A DNA stretch of 64,000 nt from Nicotiana tabacum (lineage: Eukaryota > Streptophyta > Magnoliopsida > Solanales > Solanaceae), in NCBI RefSeq assembly GCF_000715075.1, contig NC_134093.1, forward strand, positions 95,526,826 through 95,590,825, given 5' to 3'. The notes under the pieces were generated by a model, which saw nothing but the letters and a program-made list of their open reading frames with translations, had not been told where the DNA came from and did no database searches. Both the position numbers and the translations under genes were made by a program. Within the stretch, counting starts at the first letter, position 1, and each line of letters opens with the position of its first letter. Below are positions 1-10,434 of this stretch, in pieces.

Positions 1-1619
1 GGGTAGCTTGGCCTTTATTTCAGCAGAGAAGCGGCCACTAGCTTTGGACATTCAGTCCTTGGCTAACAGACTTGTGAGGTTGGATATTTCAGAGCTCAGC
101 CGAGTTCTTGCATGCGTCATTGCCCAGTCTTCACTATTGGAGCAGATCAAGGCTCGACAGCTTGATGATCCGCACTTGTTGGTCCTCAGAGAGACGGTAC
201 TATAGGGTGGTGCCAAAGAGGTTACTATCGGTGAGGATAGTGTTCTGCGACTACAAGGTCGTCTATATGTTCCTAATGATGTTGGCTTGAGGGAGAGGAT
301 TTTAGGGGAGGCACACAGTTCTCGATATTCCATTCACCCAAGTGCTACGAAGATGTATTGCGACCTGAGGCAGCATTATTGGTGGCGGCGAATGAAGAAA
401 GACATATTTGAGTATGTAGCTAGGTGCCTAAATTGCCAGCAGGTTAAGTATGAGCACCAGAGGCCAGGTGACCTACTTCAGCAGATGACTATACCTGAGT
501 GGAAGTGGGAGCGCATTACTATGAATTTCGTAGTTGGGTTGCCGCGGACCTTGCAGAAGTTCGATGCAGTTTGGGTCATTGTTGACAGATTGACCAAGTC
601 GGTGTACTTCATCCCAGTTGTGAATATGTATACTTCAGAGAGGTTGTCCCAGATTTATATTCAGGACATAGTTCGGTTGCATGGTGTGCCTATTTCCATC
701 ATATCATACAGAGGCTCTCAGTTCACCTCACATTTCTGGAGAGCAGTACAGAGTGAGTTGGGGACCCGTAAGAGCTCAGCACAGCGTTCCATCCACAGAC
801 CGACGGACAGTCAGAGCGGTCAGTTCAGATCTTGGAGGACACGCTCAGAGCATATGTGATTGACTTTGGAGGGCAGTGGGATCAATTCTTGCCCTTGGCC
901 GAGTTTGCTTACAATAACAGTTACCAGTCCAGCATCGAGATGGCTCCATTTGAGGCTTTATATGGTCGGCGATGTCATTCTCCCATCGGGTGGTTTGAGC
1001 CCGGTGAGGCTAAGTTATATGGTACTGATTTGGTGAAGGATGCCTCGGAAAAGGTAAAGTTGATTCATGAGCGACTTCGCACGGCACAGTCCAGATAGAA
1101 GATTTACGCGGATCAGAAGGCGCGTGATTTATCATTTACGGTGGGTGAAAAAGTTCTCTTGAAGGTTTCGCTGATGAAGGGGATTATGAGATTCGGGAAG
1201 AAGGGCAAGTTGAGCCCAAGGTTTATAGGCCCATTTGAGGTGTTAAGCCTAGTTGGGGAGGTTGCTTATGAGCTTTCCTTATCTCCCAGTCTATCGGGAG
1301 TTCATCTGGTTTTTCATGTGTCTATTCTCCGAAGGTATCATGCCGACTTGTCACATGTGTTAGACTTCAGCATGATTCAGTTAGATGAGAGCCTGGTTAT
1401 GAAGAGGAGCCAGTTGCCATTGTGGATATGCAGGTTCGCCAGTTGAGGTCCAAGAAGATTTCTGCGGTAAAAGTCCAGTGGAGGGACCAACCAGTCGAGG
1501 AGGCGACTTGGGAGTCCGAGGAGGACATGCGGAGCAGATATCCACATTTATTTGGCACTCCAGGTATGATTCTAGACCCGTTCGAGGACGAACATTTGTT
1601 TAAGATGTGGAGAATGTAA
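1..1619 (+). pseudogene. Gypsy pol 3' region: integrase and chromodomain (decayed)
   Basis: The reading frame carries the zinc-binding HHCC region (ending CLNCQQVKYEH, about 430-465), the integrase core (WERITMNFVVGLP, about 510-545) and a terminal chromodomain (VKVQWRDQPVEEATWES, about 1465-1520), ending at TAA 1617-1619. It is broken by a TAG at 203-205, a frameshift near 760-830, a TAG at 1096-1098 where element B keeps CAG, and a frameshift near 1385-1420. Two of the three DDE carboxylates are gone: the usual ITMDF reads ITMNF and the usual ISDRG reads ISYRG. The element is therefore dead for integration. RNA from this region could still be transcribed, but nothing here shows that. Confidence 0.88.
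1602..1614 (+). other. Polypurine tract of element A
   Basis: A purine run (AAGATGTGGAGAA) lies directly before the TG that starts the LTR. Element B has AGAGGTGGAGA at the same place. This is the expected plus-strand primer site for reverse transcription. Confidence 0.65.
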
Positions 1620-2338
1620 CAACCCGATCGGTCGTTTTGCTTTTTAGAACCCTGTTTCCCTAAATAAGACCCCCCCCCCATACGTGTTTCTACTTTTTAT
1701 GGCTTGCGGGGATGGTTAGTTCGGGATTTGGAAGGATTCGGGTTGAAATTGGAACACTTGATTCCTTAAGGTTGGCTAAAAAGGCTAAGTTTGACTTCGG
1801 TCAACGTTTCGAGTGAACGACCTCGGAATCAAGATTTAACGGTTCCAATAGGTTCGTATGATAATTTTGGACTTGGGCGTATGTTCGGATCGGGTTTTGG
1901 ATGACCCGAAAGCATCTCGGCGCCTAATAGTGAAAGTTGGTTCTTTGAAGGTTTTTAAAGTTCTTTAAATTTGGTTTGAAGTAGGTTTTGGTGTTATCGA
2001 GGTCCAAATGGAATTCTGAGACCGGGAATAGTTTCGTAATGTCATTTATGACTTGCACGTAAAATTTGGAGTCATTTTGAGTAGTTTAAGTATGTTTCGG
2101 CGCGTTGGGAGTAAATTAAAGAACTTGTAGTTCATATTTTGATTCAATTGGTTTGGGTGTGATTCTTAGTTTTGATGTTGTTTTGTACGTCCCGAGAGTT
2201 TGATAGAGTCCATTTTATGATTCCAAACTTGTTGGTATGTTAGGACGGGGCCTCGGGGGCCCTAGATGCCGTTCGGACGATGCGCGGATTGAGTTTGAAA
2301 CTAAAAAGGGCTGCTGGTTGCACCAGTTCTAGTGTAAT

Positions 2339-2636
2339 CGCACCTGCGAGCCTTGGGCCGCAGGTACGAGCCCACAGATGCATGGTTCGTGCCGTAGAAG
2401 CGGCTGGGAGCATTTGGCTATGGACCGTAGATGCGTGCGAGTTTGCGCACCTGCGAATGCACAGGTGCGATTGGGGAAACCGCAGAAGCGACTATGTTCG
2501 CAGGCACGCGTCGAAGGTCACAGGAGCGGCTCTAGATCCGCAGATGCGAACGTTGGCCAGCTGGGGGAGGACCACACCTGAGAGATTTCCTCCGCAGAAG
2601 CAGCACCGCAGGTGCGGCAGTGGCTTCGCAGGTGCG
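2339..2636 (+). repeat. Phased CGC-N4-GCG word array in LTR A
   Basis: About 14 copies of a 10-bp word of the form CGC-N4-GCG, with N4 = ACCT, AGGT, AGAA or AGAT and scattered single-base decay. Starts at 2339/2359, 2373/2393, 2426/2446, 2499/2519/2539 and 2607/2627 are exactly 20 bp apart; 2460/2481 is 21. Between pairs the steps include 14 and 33 bp. Some pairs (2339 with 2359) are near reverse complements and could fold. Confidence 0.85.
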
Positions 2637-3215
2637 AGATTCGCTGGGCTGTGAGGTTGTTTTAAATATGGGACTTAGGCATTTTGCCCACTTCTTGGGG
2701 GCGATTTTGGAGTTGGATAGAGAGGGTATTTTCATCAACTAATTGAGGTAAGTAATTTCTATCAAATGTGAGTTAAATACATAGTTTATGGGTAGATTAT
2801 AATATATAAATTAGTAAAAATCTTGGGGTTTAGGTGAAAACCTAGATTTTGATAAAGATAAGATTTAACCACATTTGATAAGGAACCTAGTGAAAATCAT
2901 ATATTTGAGTTCATAATGTCATGGGTAACAACTTTGTCCGAAAATTTCGGGAATCCGGGCACGTGGGCCCGGAGGTGAATTTTAGGAATTTTTCAAATAG
3001 GCTTGGGAAATCACTTTGATAGTTAAGATATGAACTTTTGAACATGTATTGATCATTTTATATAATATTTGACTAGTTTCGAGTCGTTTGAAGGTTTGAG
3101 CACAACCTTGGACCGAAAAGTAGGCTTTGAGACGAGGTACGTCTCTTTTCTAACCTTGTAAGAGGGAATTATCCCCATAGGTGAAATGATTAACATGTGT
3201 TTCTATTTGTGGGGG

Positions 3216-3253
3216 GCTACGTACGTACTAGGTGACGAGAGTCCGTACGTAGC
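3216..3253 (+). repeat. LTR hairpin with AGGTGACGAG loop (element A)
   Basis: The 10-bp arm GCTACGTACG at 3216 pairs perfectly with CGTACGTAGC ending at 3253, around a loop containing AGGTGACGAGA. The same loop with a different stem is found in LTRs B, C and D. Confidence 0.8.
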
Positions 3254-4390
3254 TACTAATTATGCTATTGCCCGGGTAGTCTAGGACACATATCATGCTA
3301 TACTTGAGATGTTTGCACCCTTAAATGTTAATTTAATTGCTTAAGTTAGATTGAAAACTTATAAAGGAATTTTTAAGAGGTTAAATTTCACTTACTTGAA
3401 GTTGTGAATGGAACATTTGACTGTTATTGAGAATTTATGTTTCTTTAAAGTATTTTTCTTTGTGGAGCTGGCCGAACACCTCGGTAGCAGATAGATGCAT
3501 CTATGGTTCGTGTCGTTCGACCCTCGGCAGTGCACAGTTTAAATATTTATGTTGGATCGGGTCGTATAACCTCGGCATAATTTGCGCATGATACATCTTT
3601 GGAATCATTTATAATTGATATTGCTTCATTGGCTTGAGATATAAATTATTAAATGATGAAAATTAATTCGGGACTTAGTACTTGTGAAAGAATTATTTAT
3701 TATTTCCTGTTATTGAGTTTTCAGTATTATTCACGAAATCCATGCTTAGTTGTAAATTTTGGCATATTATTGTTAGCCCATAGTAAGTGTCTAAGTCGAC
3801 CCCTCGTCGCTACTTCTTCGAGGTTAGACTGGATACTTACTGGGTATATGTTATTTATGTACTCACGCTACACTTCTGCACTTAAATGTGCAAGATCTGA
3901 GCCATGTGCATCTGGATATCAGTTCGGCGCGCGCACTTGATTACCACTTCGAGGCTTCATGGTGAGCTGCCTTCTGAGCTCGTTCTACAGCAACCAGAGT
4001 CTTTCTTTGATTGTATTTCCTTCTGAGCCCGTTCTGCAGCAACCAGAGTCTTTCTTTGATTGTGTTTTTTTTTTGTCTATTTCACTTCGGACAGTAAATT
4101 AGTATTCTTTTGTATATTCTACTAGATGCTCATACACTTGTGACATTCGGTCTTGGCACACACTAGTAGACTTGCGGCTTTGGTTTTATTCTGTGACTAT
4201 GGTTGCACACAGTTGCTTTCGTGTTATTTATTTTAGATCTGTTATTTCTCAAATTCTTTTTAAATTAAGGAAAGTTTAATTACTTGGAAAAAAATTGTTA
4301 AAAAGAGGAAATCACGTGACTAGTTCACAGTTGGCTTGCCTAGCGGCAGCGTTAGGCGTCATCACAAATGAAATTGGGTCGTGACAGTCT

Positions 4391-5415
4391 TTAATGAGTA
4401 ACTAATTCATCATCTGCTAAAATTCTCCCACACGAATGAAGTGATCCTCGTACTTCTTGATCCATTATCTCAAATAAGGTTAAGTATTGACCTACCTCTC
4501 CCTTCTTAGGGAACTCATCCTCTAAGAATATGACATCCTGTGATTCAAACTCAGTTACACTCCCACTGTCTTGCTGACCTATAAACACATAACCCTTTGA
4601 GGTTTCAAAGTATCTTATAAAGATACTTTTCTTCCCCCCCGGGTCCAATTTGCCATATTTGTGAGAGGAATCATGTGTATAGGCAGCACAACCCCAAGGT
4701 CTTAATACACTCAGGTCGGGTTGTCTTCCAGTCCATAACTCATATGGAGTAGTAGTAATTGATTTTGTAGGCACTCGGTTAAGTACAAAGGTGGCAGTAA
4801 GCAACGCATCACCCCAGTAACTAATTGGGAGGTTAGCTTGTGCCATCATTAACCTAACCATTTCTAGGAGCGTTCTATTTCTTCTCTCCGCAATACCATT
4901 TTGTTGTGGAGTATTTGGGATAGTCAACTGATGAACTATTCCCTTTTCATAACATAAATTATTAAACTGGGTTGATAAGTATTCACGGCCACGGTCAGTT
5001 AGAAGAGCTTTTATCTTCTTGTCTAATTGATTTTTCACTAAGCTCATATAGCGTTTGAAGCAACTTATTGCTTCTGATTTGTGGGAAATTAAATAGACAT
5101 AACTAAAACGGGTAAAGTCATCAATAAATGTGATGAAATAACTTGCTCTATGCCTAGCCCTAACATTCATAGGCCCATATATGTCTGAATGGACTAATTG
5201 CAAAGGATATTCAGCTCTAGTCGCCTGACCAAAAGGTTTTCTTGCAGATTTTCTAGCTAGACAATTTTCACAAGTGGACAATTCCATATGTTCAATGTTG
5301 GAAAGCAAACCTTATTTTGCTAACCTTTGCATTCTTTGTTGGCCAATATGAACAAGTCTAGCATGCCATATGTTTATATCACTATCATATTTATGTGAAG
5401 AAACAAACATAGAAA
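4391..5415 (-). pseudogene. Copia integrase (pre-integrase zinc finger plus core)
   Basis: The minus-strand frame gives IWHARLVHIGQQRMQ, then CENCLARKSARK (zinc-binding HHCC), then the integrase core with HSDIYGP, LLTDRGREY and PQQNGIAERRNRTLLEMVR. All three catalytic carboxylates (Asp, Asp, Glu) are visible. A TAA near 5311 interrupts the zinc-finger region (...RLAK stop GLLSN), and the frame ends at 4391, five bases from the border with element A. The link to protease upstream also needs a change of frame near 5430. This is a relic of a protein that would cut and join element DNA into the genome. Confidence 0.85.
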
Positions 5416-5429
5416 AACTAGCATTATTA

Positions 5430-5790
5430 TTAAATGAACATAATAATTAAACCTCCGGTCACATGACCAAAACCAAATAAAGTTGAACCAAAAGTCAACT
5501 TGGCAGAATTGCCATGACAAAACAAGTCAAATCCTAGCTTAAGCAAAACTGAAACTGAAATAACATTCCGGTGAATTATTGGTGCAAAGAGAACATCATG
5601 TAGTATTAGGTCTCGACCACCACGTAGGACTAACTTGTATGTACTGATCCCTTCAACATCAACTTTATTATTATTGCCAACATATATCCACTTTGCTCCA
5701 CATGAAACTCGTCCAAACTCAACAAAGGCACTGCGTTCCCAGGCTATGTGGTCTGTTGCTCCTGAGTCTACAATCCACAAAGGATTAGAT
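5430..5790 (-). pseudogene. Copia aspartic protease region
   Basis: The frame reads LWIVDSGATDHIAWE at its start, which is the copia protease active site (DSGA) with the usual following TxH. It runs to a TAA at 5430. The sequence after that continues in another frame into the pre-integrase region, so a frameshift lies near 5430-5440. A run of stops separates it from gag on the other side. Confidence 0.82.
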
Positions 5791-6703
5791 TAAGTTAGAA
5801 AAATAGAACTAGAAACACAAAGTTCACTAATTCGAGCATCGTGAAATACCTTTCGTGGAGGCTCAAAGCAATCTCTGGCATAGTGACCCATCTTGTCACA
5901 ATTATAGCATTTCACTTTAGCAACTTTGACACGTTTGGGATGTTTGTTCTTGCCTTTTTCAGTCTTTGCTCTTTTAGCAGGCTGAACTGCAGAGCTTGAG
6001 GTGGCCCTCTCTTCTTTCCCCAGTTCCTTTTCTTTGAATCACTCTTGGTTTTGGAGGTTGTTGCCATGTGCAACTCAGCTATTGGCTTTGCAGCCTCAAG
6101 TCATTCCTCCTCTAACTCAAGGTGTCTCTGGACATCTTCCAGAGTTGTGATTCACTCATTATGGGTCAAATGCATTTTTATATGATCCCAAGAACTAGGT
6201 AAAGAGAGTATGACAGCTTGGATTTGTTGTTCATCAGTCAACACATGACCAACATCTTTCAACTCCCCGATAATATTTGTCATTTGCCTCAGATGTGTTT
6301 TCATTGAATATTCTGGGCGTTTCTTATATGAATCAAATTTGATCGTTAAGGATCGTAGCCTTGCAGTGGAACAGGTACCAAACCTTTTCCTCAAATCATT
6401 CCAAAGATCCATAGCTCTTTGGTGATCCTTAAACTCCCTTAGAATGTGATCATCCAAGGTGCTCAACAACGTAATGCGAGCAATGGAGTTCTTTTTCTTC
6501 CAACTGTCATAGGCTTCACGCTCACGCCTATGTTGAGCAGTGTTACCTTCCTCAGGCTTATTCATGACATTGTTAATGGCCTCCAGAGCCTCTTGCTCCT
6601 CTAGCACATACTGGACTTTCAAGCTCCAGGTTTTGTAGTTATCACCATTGAGTTTCAACCCTTTGTTGAGCTCAGCAACAATGTTTTTCGAAGCAGTAGT
6701 CAT
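5791..6703 (-). pseudogene. Copia gag with CCHC zinc knuckle
   Basis: The ATG at 6703 opens MTTASKNIVAELNKGLKLNG and a copia gag domain with the typical NYKTWSLKVQYVLEE and LLSTLDDHILREF stretches. It stops at TGA 6152-6154. Beyond the stop the same protein can be followed in shifted frames (ITTLEDVQRHLELEEE) to a zinc knuckle CYNCDKMGHYARDC (C-X2-C-X4-H-X4-C) at about 5872-5914. At least one stop and one frameshift separate the parts. Confidence 0.85.
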
Positions 6704-7152
6704 TCTTTAACAAAATAAAAAAATATTATGAGGATCATGTAAAAATAAAAATGATGCAAGGCATGATGTTCGGCATACATACTTATTATGATACTAAGCA
6801 TCAATTGATTAAGTTAATAAACACATATATTAATCATGGAGTCGAAAGTTCACTATGTTCCCAATCATCGTCCAAGAATTAAAATATTATGAAAATTAAC
6901 ATATTCAATTATTTAGCTCAGTGTCTTAATCATTTTTAAGACAACATAATTATCTATCATGATTTTATAATCCCATGTGGATCATAAGTTAACAAATAAC
7001 TTATATTAGCATGCAAATAAAATTAATGTCAAACTAATTAACATTTATTACATGTTATACAAATTTACATGAAATTTATTTTAATGTTAAACTAATTATC
7101 ATATTAAACATGTTAAACAAATTAACAAGTATTCCTAATATTAAACTAATAA
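6704..7152 (-). other. Copia leader, no gene
   Basis: AT-rich sequence upstream of the copia gag ATG, rich in AATTAACAT-like words. I see no LTR end, primer-binding site or open frame. It is probably untranslated leader or the remains of the 5' LTR. Confidence 0.45.
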
Positions 7153-7602
7153 TGGCATGACCCAATTTCACCTATAGGTCGTGATGGCGCCCAACACTAC
7201 AGCTAAGTAAGCCAACTAGTAATTTGAACCCATATTCAATTCTTTTAAAATTAACCGAGTAATTTAAACTCTTCTTACTTGCTAGGATTAAAAACAATAT
7301 GAAAAGATCTGGTAAATTAAAATAACCAAGAAAATAATTAAATCAAAATATTCTACTAGTGTGTGTGCCAAGACCTGGTGTCACAAGTGTATGAGCATCT
7401 AGATTATACAAAAATTATAAATACTGTCTGGAATGAAATAGACAGAATAAAAATTCAGGAAGAGGCACTAGTTGTTGCAGAACGGCTCAGAAAGCAGATC
7501 ATTCTTAAAGTTTGATTAAAGTATTGCTAAGGTATCTCATACCTACTGTTTGATTTAAGTTTCATTCAGAAGTTGAGATGGTCCTTTAGCTAAATAGATA
7601 AA
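7153..7602 (-). repeat. Fragment of a gypsy LTR 3' end
   Basis: Begins TGGCATGACCC and follows LTR A in reverse complement through the GATGGCGCCCAAC, AAGCCAAC and GCAGAACGGCTCAGAA segments. It is cut at 7602 where the LTR of element B begins. The sequence right of element B (17573 onward) resumes the same LTR class in the same orientation about 100 bp further in, so the two may once have been one LTR. Confidence 0.7.
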
Positions 7603-8281
7603 TGTCACGACCCGAAATTTCCCACCGACGGGACCTTGATGGCGCCTAACATTTCACTTGCTAGGCAAGCCAACGTTAGAGAATCATTAAATCAATTCCT
7701 TATATCCATTCAGTAATTAACAATAATTAACTAAGATGAAATATAAAAAGTGCGGAATATCATAAAACTGTATTAACTACTACCACCCGGATCTGGAGTC
7801 ACAATTCACGAGCATTCTACAATTTGCTACAAGTAATAATCAGAAAGAAATACAACTGTCTAAATGAAAGAAACAGTAGAACAGAAAAGATAGACGGAGA
7901 CTTCAAGGTCTGTGAACGTCGACAGATCTACCTTGAGTCTCCGGACAGCGGACTAATAGCAAAATCTCGATCAACCCGAGCCGGTATCAAAATTTGCACA
8001 GAAAGTGCAGAGTGCAGTATCAGTACAACCGACCCCATGTACTGGTAAGTGTCGAGCCTAACCTCGACGAAGTAGTGATGAGGCTAAGACAAGGCACCTA
8101 TAAATCAACCTGTACAATTTAACAGTGTATATGCAAATAACAGAAATGAAGAACTAAACAGGAAATGTTAGGAGGGGAACATACTGAGGGGAATACAAGA
8201 TAAAGAACTACAACAGAATAATCACCGGAGCAGTCAATATACCATGAATCAACAGGAATAGTGAATACAGTAAGGAAAAAT

Positions 8282-8495
8282 GCACGGTATCACCCTTCGT
8301 GCTTTTACTTTAAATCTCACCATAAAATTAATAGAAACGGCACGGGATCACCCTTCGTGCATTAATACTCACAATATGGCACGGCATCACCCTTTGTGCA
8401 TTAACACTTACAATATGGTACGGCATCACCCTTCGTGCATTAACACTCACAATATAGCACGACATCACTCTTCGTGCATTAACACTCTCCCTTAC
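8282..8495 (-). repeat. 39-bp tandem repeat of small hairpins in LTR B
   Basis: Five units start at 8282, 8340, 8379, 8418 and 8457; the last four are 39 bp apart. Each unit has GCACG...CGTGC arms around CATCACCCTT, so each could form a small stem-loop. An open frame through the repeat is a by-product of the 39-bp (13-codon) period and is not called a gene. Confidence 0.85.
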
Positions 8496-8731
8496 CATAA
8501 TGCAATGCATAAATAACAACAGGGAGATAGAATAACAAGTACAAACCTTACTTCAACATTTGGTTCCATAATATCAATCTCAACTTTGAAATAAAAACTC
8601 AATTATCACCAGAAAATCCGTAAACATGATAAGAACGATAAATTGAACAATACTAGTATAACACGTAGCAATTTGGCATAGGAATGAGACAATATAAGAA
8701 AAACAGAGAAACATGAAAAAACAGGTAAATT

Positions 8732-8770
8732 GGCAGCGCATAAGTACTCGTCACCTTACATATACGCCGC
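8732..8770 (-). repeat. LTR hairpin (element B, left copy)
   Basis: Arms GGCAGCGCATAAGT and ACATATACGCCGC pair around the loop ACTCGTCACC (sense GGTGACGAGT). One arm position differs from the right LTR copy (GCAGCG here, GCGGCG there), which loses a pair. Confidence 0.72.
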
Positions 8771-9382
8771 TCACATGAATTTCACTTAGCAAGTAATCTA
8801 AGGTTCCTAATTTCCTCAAGTCAGGGTTAGACACAACACTTACCTCGCTCTGAAGTCCACTTTATTCTCAATCACAGCTTTTTCTTTGGAATTCACCTCC
8901 AAACCACTCGTATCTATTCAAAAATGACTCAATAATATCAAATATTGCTAAAGGAATCAATTACATTACATAAATTAAATTTCTCAAATTTTTCTCCAAA
9001 AAGTCGAAAAATCGACCCCGAGCCCGCTTGGTCAAAACCCGAGGTTCGGACCAAAATCTATTTACCCATTCATCCCCGAGCCCGAATATATAATTGGTTT
9101 TGGAATCCGACCTCAAATTGAGGTCTAAATTCTCAAATTCCCGAAATCCCTAGTTTCTACCCTAACCCCTAATTCTACCATGAAAACTCTAGATTTTAGG
9201 TTGATAATTCAAGAAATGTAATGGGTAATTGAAAGAAAATGGTTTAGAATCATTTACCAACACTTTGGGGAAGAAAATGACTCTTGAAAATCGCCTCTAC
9301 CCGTTTGGTTCTTGAAAAATGTTGAAGAAATGGCTTAAACCGGTGTTTGGAGTCTGTTTTAAGTCACTCGACATGCCTTCAT

Positions 9383-9682
9383 CGTGTTTGCGAGAGGTTT
9401 GTCGTGATCGCGATGCACAGCAGCCTAAGGCCTTCGCGTTCGCGAGTCTTTCTATGCGTTCGCATAAGGCAGCTCCCCCCAAGCCTTCGCGTTCACGACC
9501 CAGTGGACGCGTTCGCGTAGAAGAACATGACCCCCTCCCCCAGGTCCCTTAAACTATCGCGTTCACGTGAGACAGATCGCGTTCGCGAAGGGTACCACCC
9601 CCAACGCTTCACGTTCGCGAAGAAGAAATTTCCCCTGCCCCATTTTACCTTTCGCGTTTGCGACACTACCTACGCGAACGCG
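9383..9682 (-). repeat. Phased CGC-N4-GCG word array in LTR B
   Basis: Eleven 10-bp words, mostly CGCGTTCGCG, start at 9383/9403, 9435/9455, 9488/9508, 9558/9578, 9610 and 9653/9673. Every pair is exactly 20 bp apart. Decayed positions are mainly CpG losses. The array is wholly absent from the other LTR of the same element. Confidence 0.88.
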
Positions 9683-10418
9683 AAGAAGGGCACACCAGAA
9701 CTGCTGCTGCAGCAAAAATCTCAGATTTTCTAAGTGCAAATCACCATGTAGCCTATCCGAAACTCACCCGATCCCTCGGAGTTCCAAACCAAACATGCAC
9801 ACAAGTCTTAAAACATCATACGGACCTGCTCGCGCGATCAAATCGCCAAAATAACACCTAGAACTCCGAATTTAGCACCAAATCAAATGAAATTCTCAAG
9901 AATACTTTAAAATTACTATTTTCTCAACCGAAAGTCCGAATCACATCAAATCAACTCCGTTTCTCACCAAATTTTTCAGACATGTCTTAAATATCATAAT
10001 GAACCTGTACCGGGCTCCGGAACCAAAATATAGACCCGGTACTAACAATGCCAAACATAAATCAATTCTTAAAAACAATTAGTTTTCAGACTTTTAATTT
10101 TCATCAAAAACTCATAACTTGAGCTAGAGACCTCCGAATTCGATTCCGGGCACACGCCCAGGTCCCATAATTCGATACGGACCCACCGAGACCGTCAAAA
10201 TATGGATTCGGGCCCGTTTACCAAAAATGTTTATCGAAGTCAACTAAAATCAACTTTTAAGGCAAAAATTCTTATTTTCATTAGTTTTCAATATAAAAGC
10301 TTTTCGGAAACCTGTCCAGACTACGCACGCAAATCGAGAAGGGTAAAAATGAGATTTTTAAGGCTTAAGAGCGTAGATTCAAGTTCTAAAAAATAAGATG
10401 ACCTTTTGGGTCATCACA

Positions 10419-10434
10419 ATCTCCACCTCTAAAA
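10419..10434 (-). other. Polypurine tract of element B
   Basis: On the minus strand the sequence reads TTTAGAGGTGGAGAT directly before the LTR start TGTGATGACCC. It matches the tract before LTR A in position and character. Confidence 0.65.

Larger units (their letters stand above)
1..4386 (+). mobile_element. Element A: 3' half of a Tekay-clade Ty3/gypsy retrotransposon
   Basis: The window opens inside pol. From left to right there is the end of the RNase H/connection region, integrase, a C-terminal chromodomain, a short polypurine tract and a long LTR that begins TGTAACAACCC and ends GGGTCGTGACA. Integrase followed by a terminal chromodomain is the chromovirus arrangement, and the protein matches the Tekay-type pol of element B. 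The element sits between the integrase and the missing reverse transcriptase of a minus-strand copia element, so it is a nested insertion. Its 5' half and left target duplication lie outside the window; the 5 bases expected to be duplicated on the right are GTCTT at 4387-4391. Confidence 0.88.
1615..4386 (+). repeat. 3' LTR of element A (2.77 kb)
   Basis: The LTR starts TGTAACAACCC right after the pol stop and ends GGGTCGTGACA, so its termini form an imperfect 11-bp inverted repeat. It has no real gene; open frames inside it follow short GC-rich words. It contains the phased CGC-N4-GCG array (2339-2636), a strong hairpin (3216-3253), a second palindrome-rich block (about 3465-3600) and the conserved end segment TTGGCTTGCCTAGC...GTCATCAC. 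The corresponding LTRs in elements B, C and D keep the same order of modules. LTR pair dating is not possible because the 5' LTR is outside the window. Confidence 0.85.
4387..7152 (-). mobile_element. Ty1/copia element, truncated, split by element A
   Basis: Reading on the minus strand the order is gag (from 6703), zinc knuckle, protease, GAG-pre-integrase and integrase, which is copia order. Reverse transcriptase and RNase H should follow below 4391 but are replaced by element A. No 5' LTR or primer-binding site is recognisable in 6704-7152; the element is cut there by a gypsy LTR fragment starting TGGCATGACCC at 7153. Clade within copia not assigned. Confidence 0.85.
7603..10418 (-). repeat. 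3' LTR of element B (2.82 kb, longer copy)
   Basis: Plus-strand ends are TGTCACGACCC and GGGTCATCACA. It holds a 39-bp tandem repeat (8282-8495), a hairpin (8732-8770) and the phased CGC-N4-GCG array (9383-9682). The partner LTR lacks two segments present here: roughly 8003-8085 and 9283-10073. Compared with LTR A the module order is the same. Confidence 0.88.

Noticed and set aside
2280..2654. Open frame of 124 codons on the plus strand
   Set aside because: It runs through the GC-rich CGC-N4-GCG array of LTR A; openness follows base composition, and no domain is present.
8280..8516. Repeat protein-like frames on both strands, and resemblance to a CRISPR array
   Set aside because: The 39-bp period is a multiple of three, so frames stay open by chance. 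Units are contiguous LTR repeats without unique spacers, in a plant genome.
9319..9861. Several overlapping plus-strand frames with Arg/Ser-rich peptides
   Set aside because: Shadows of the CGCGTTCGCG words in the LTR of element B.
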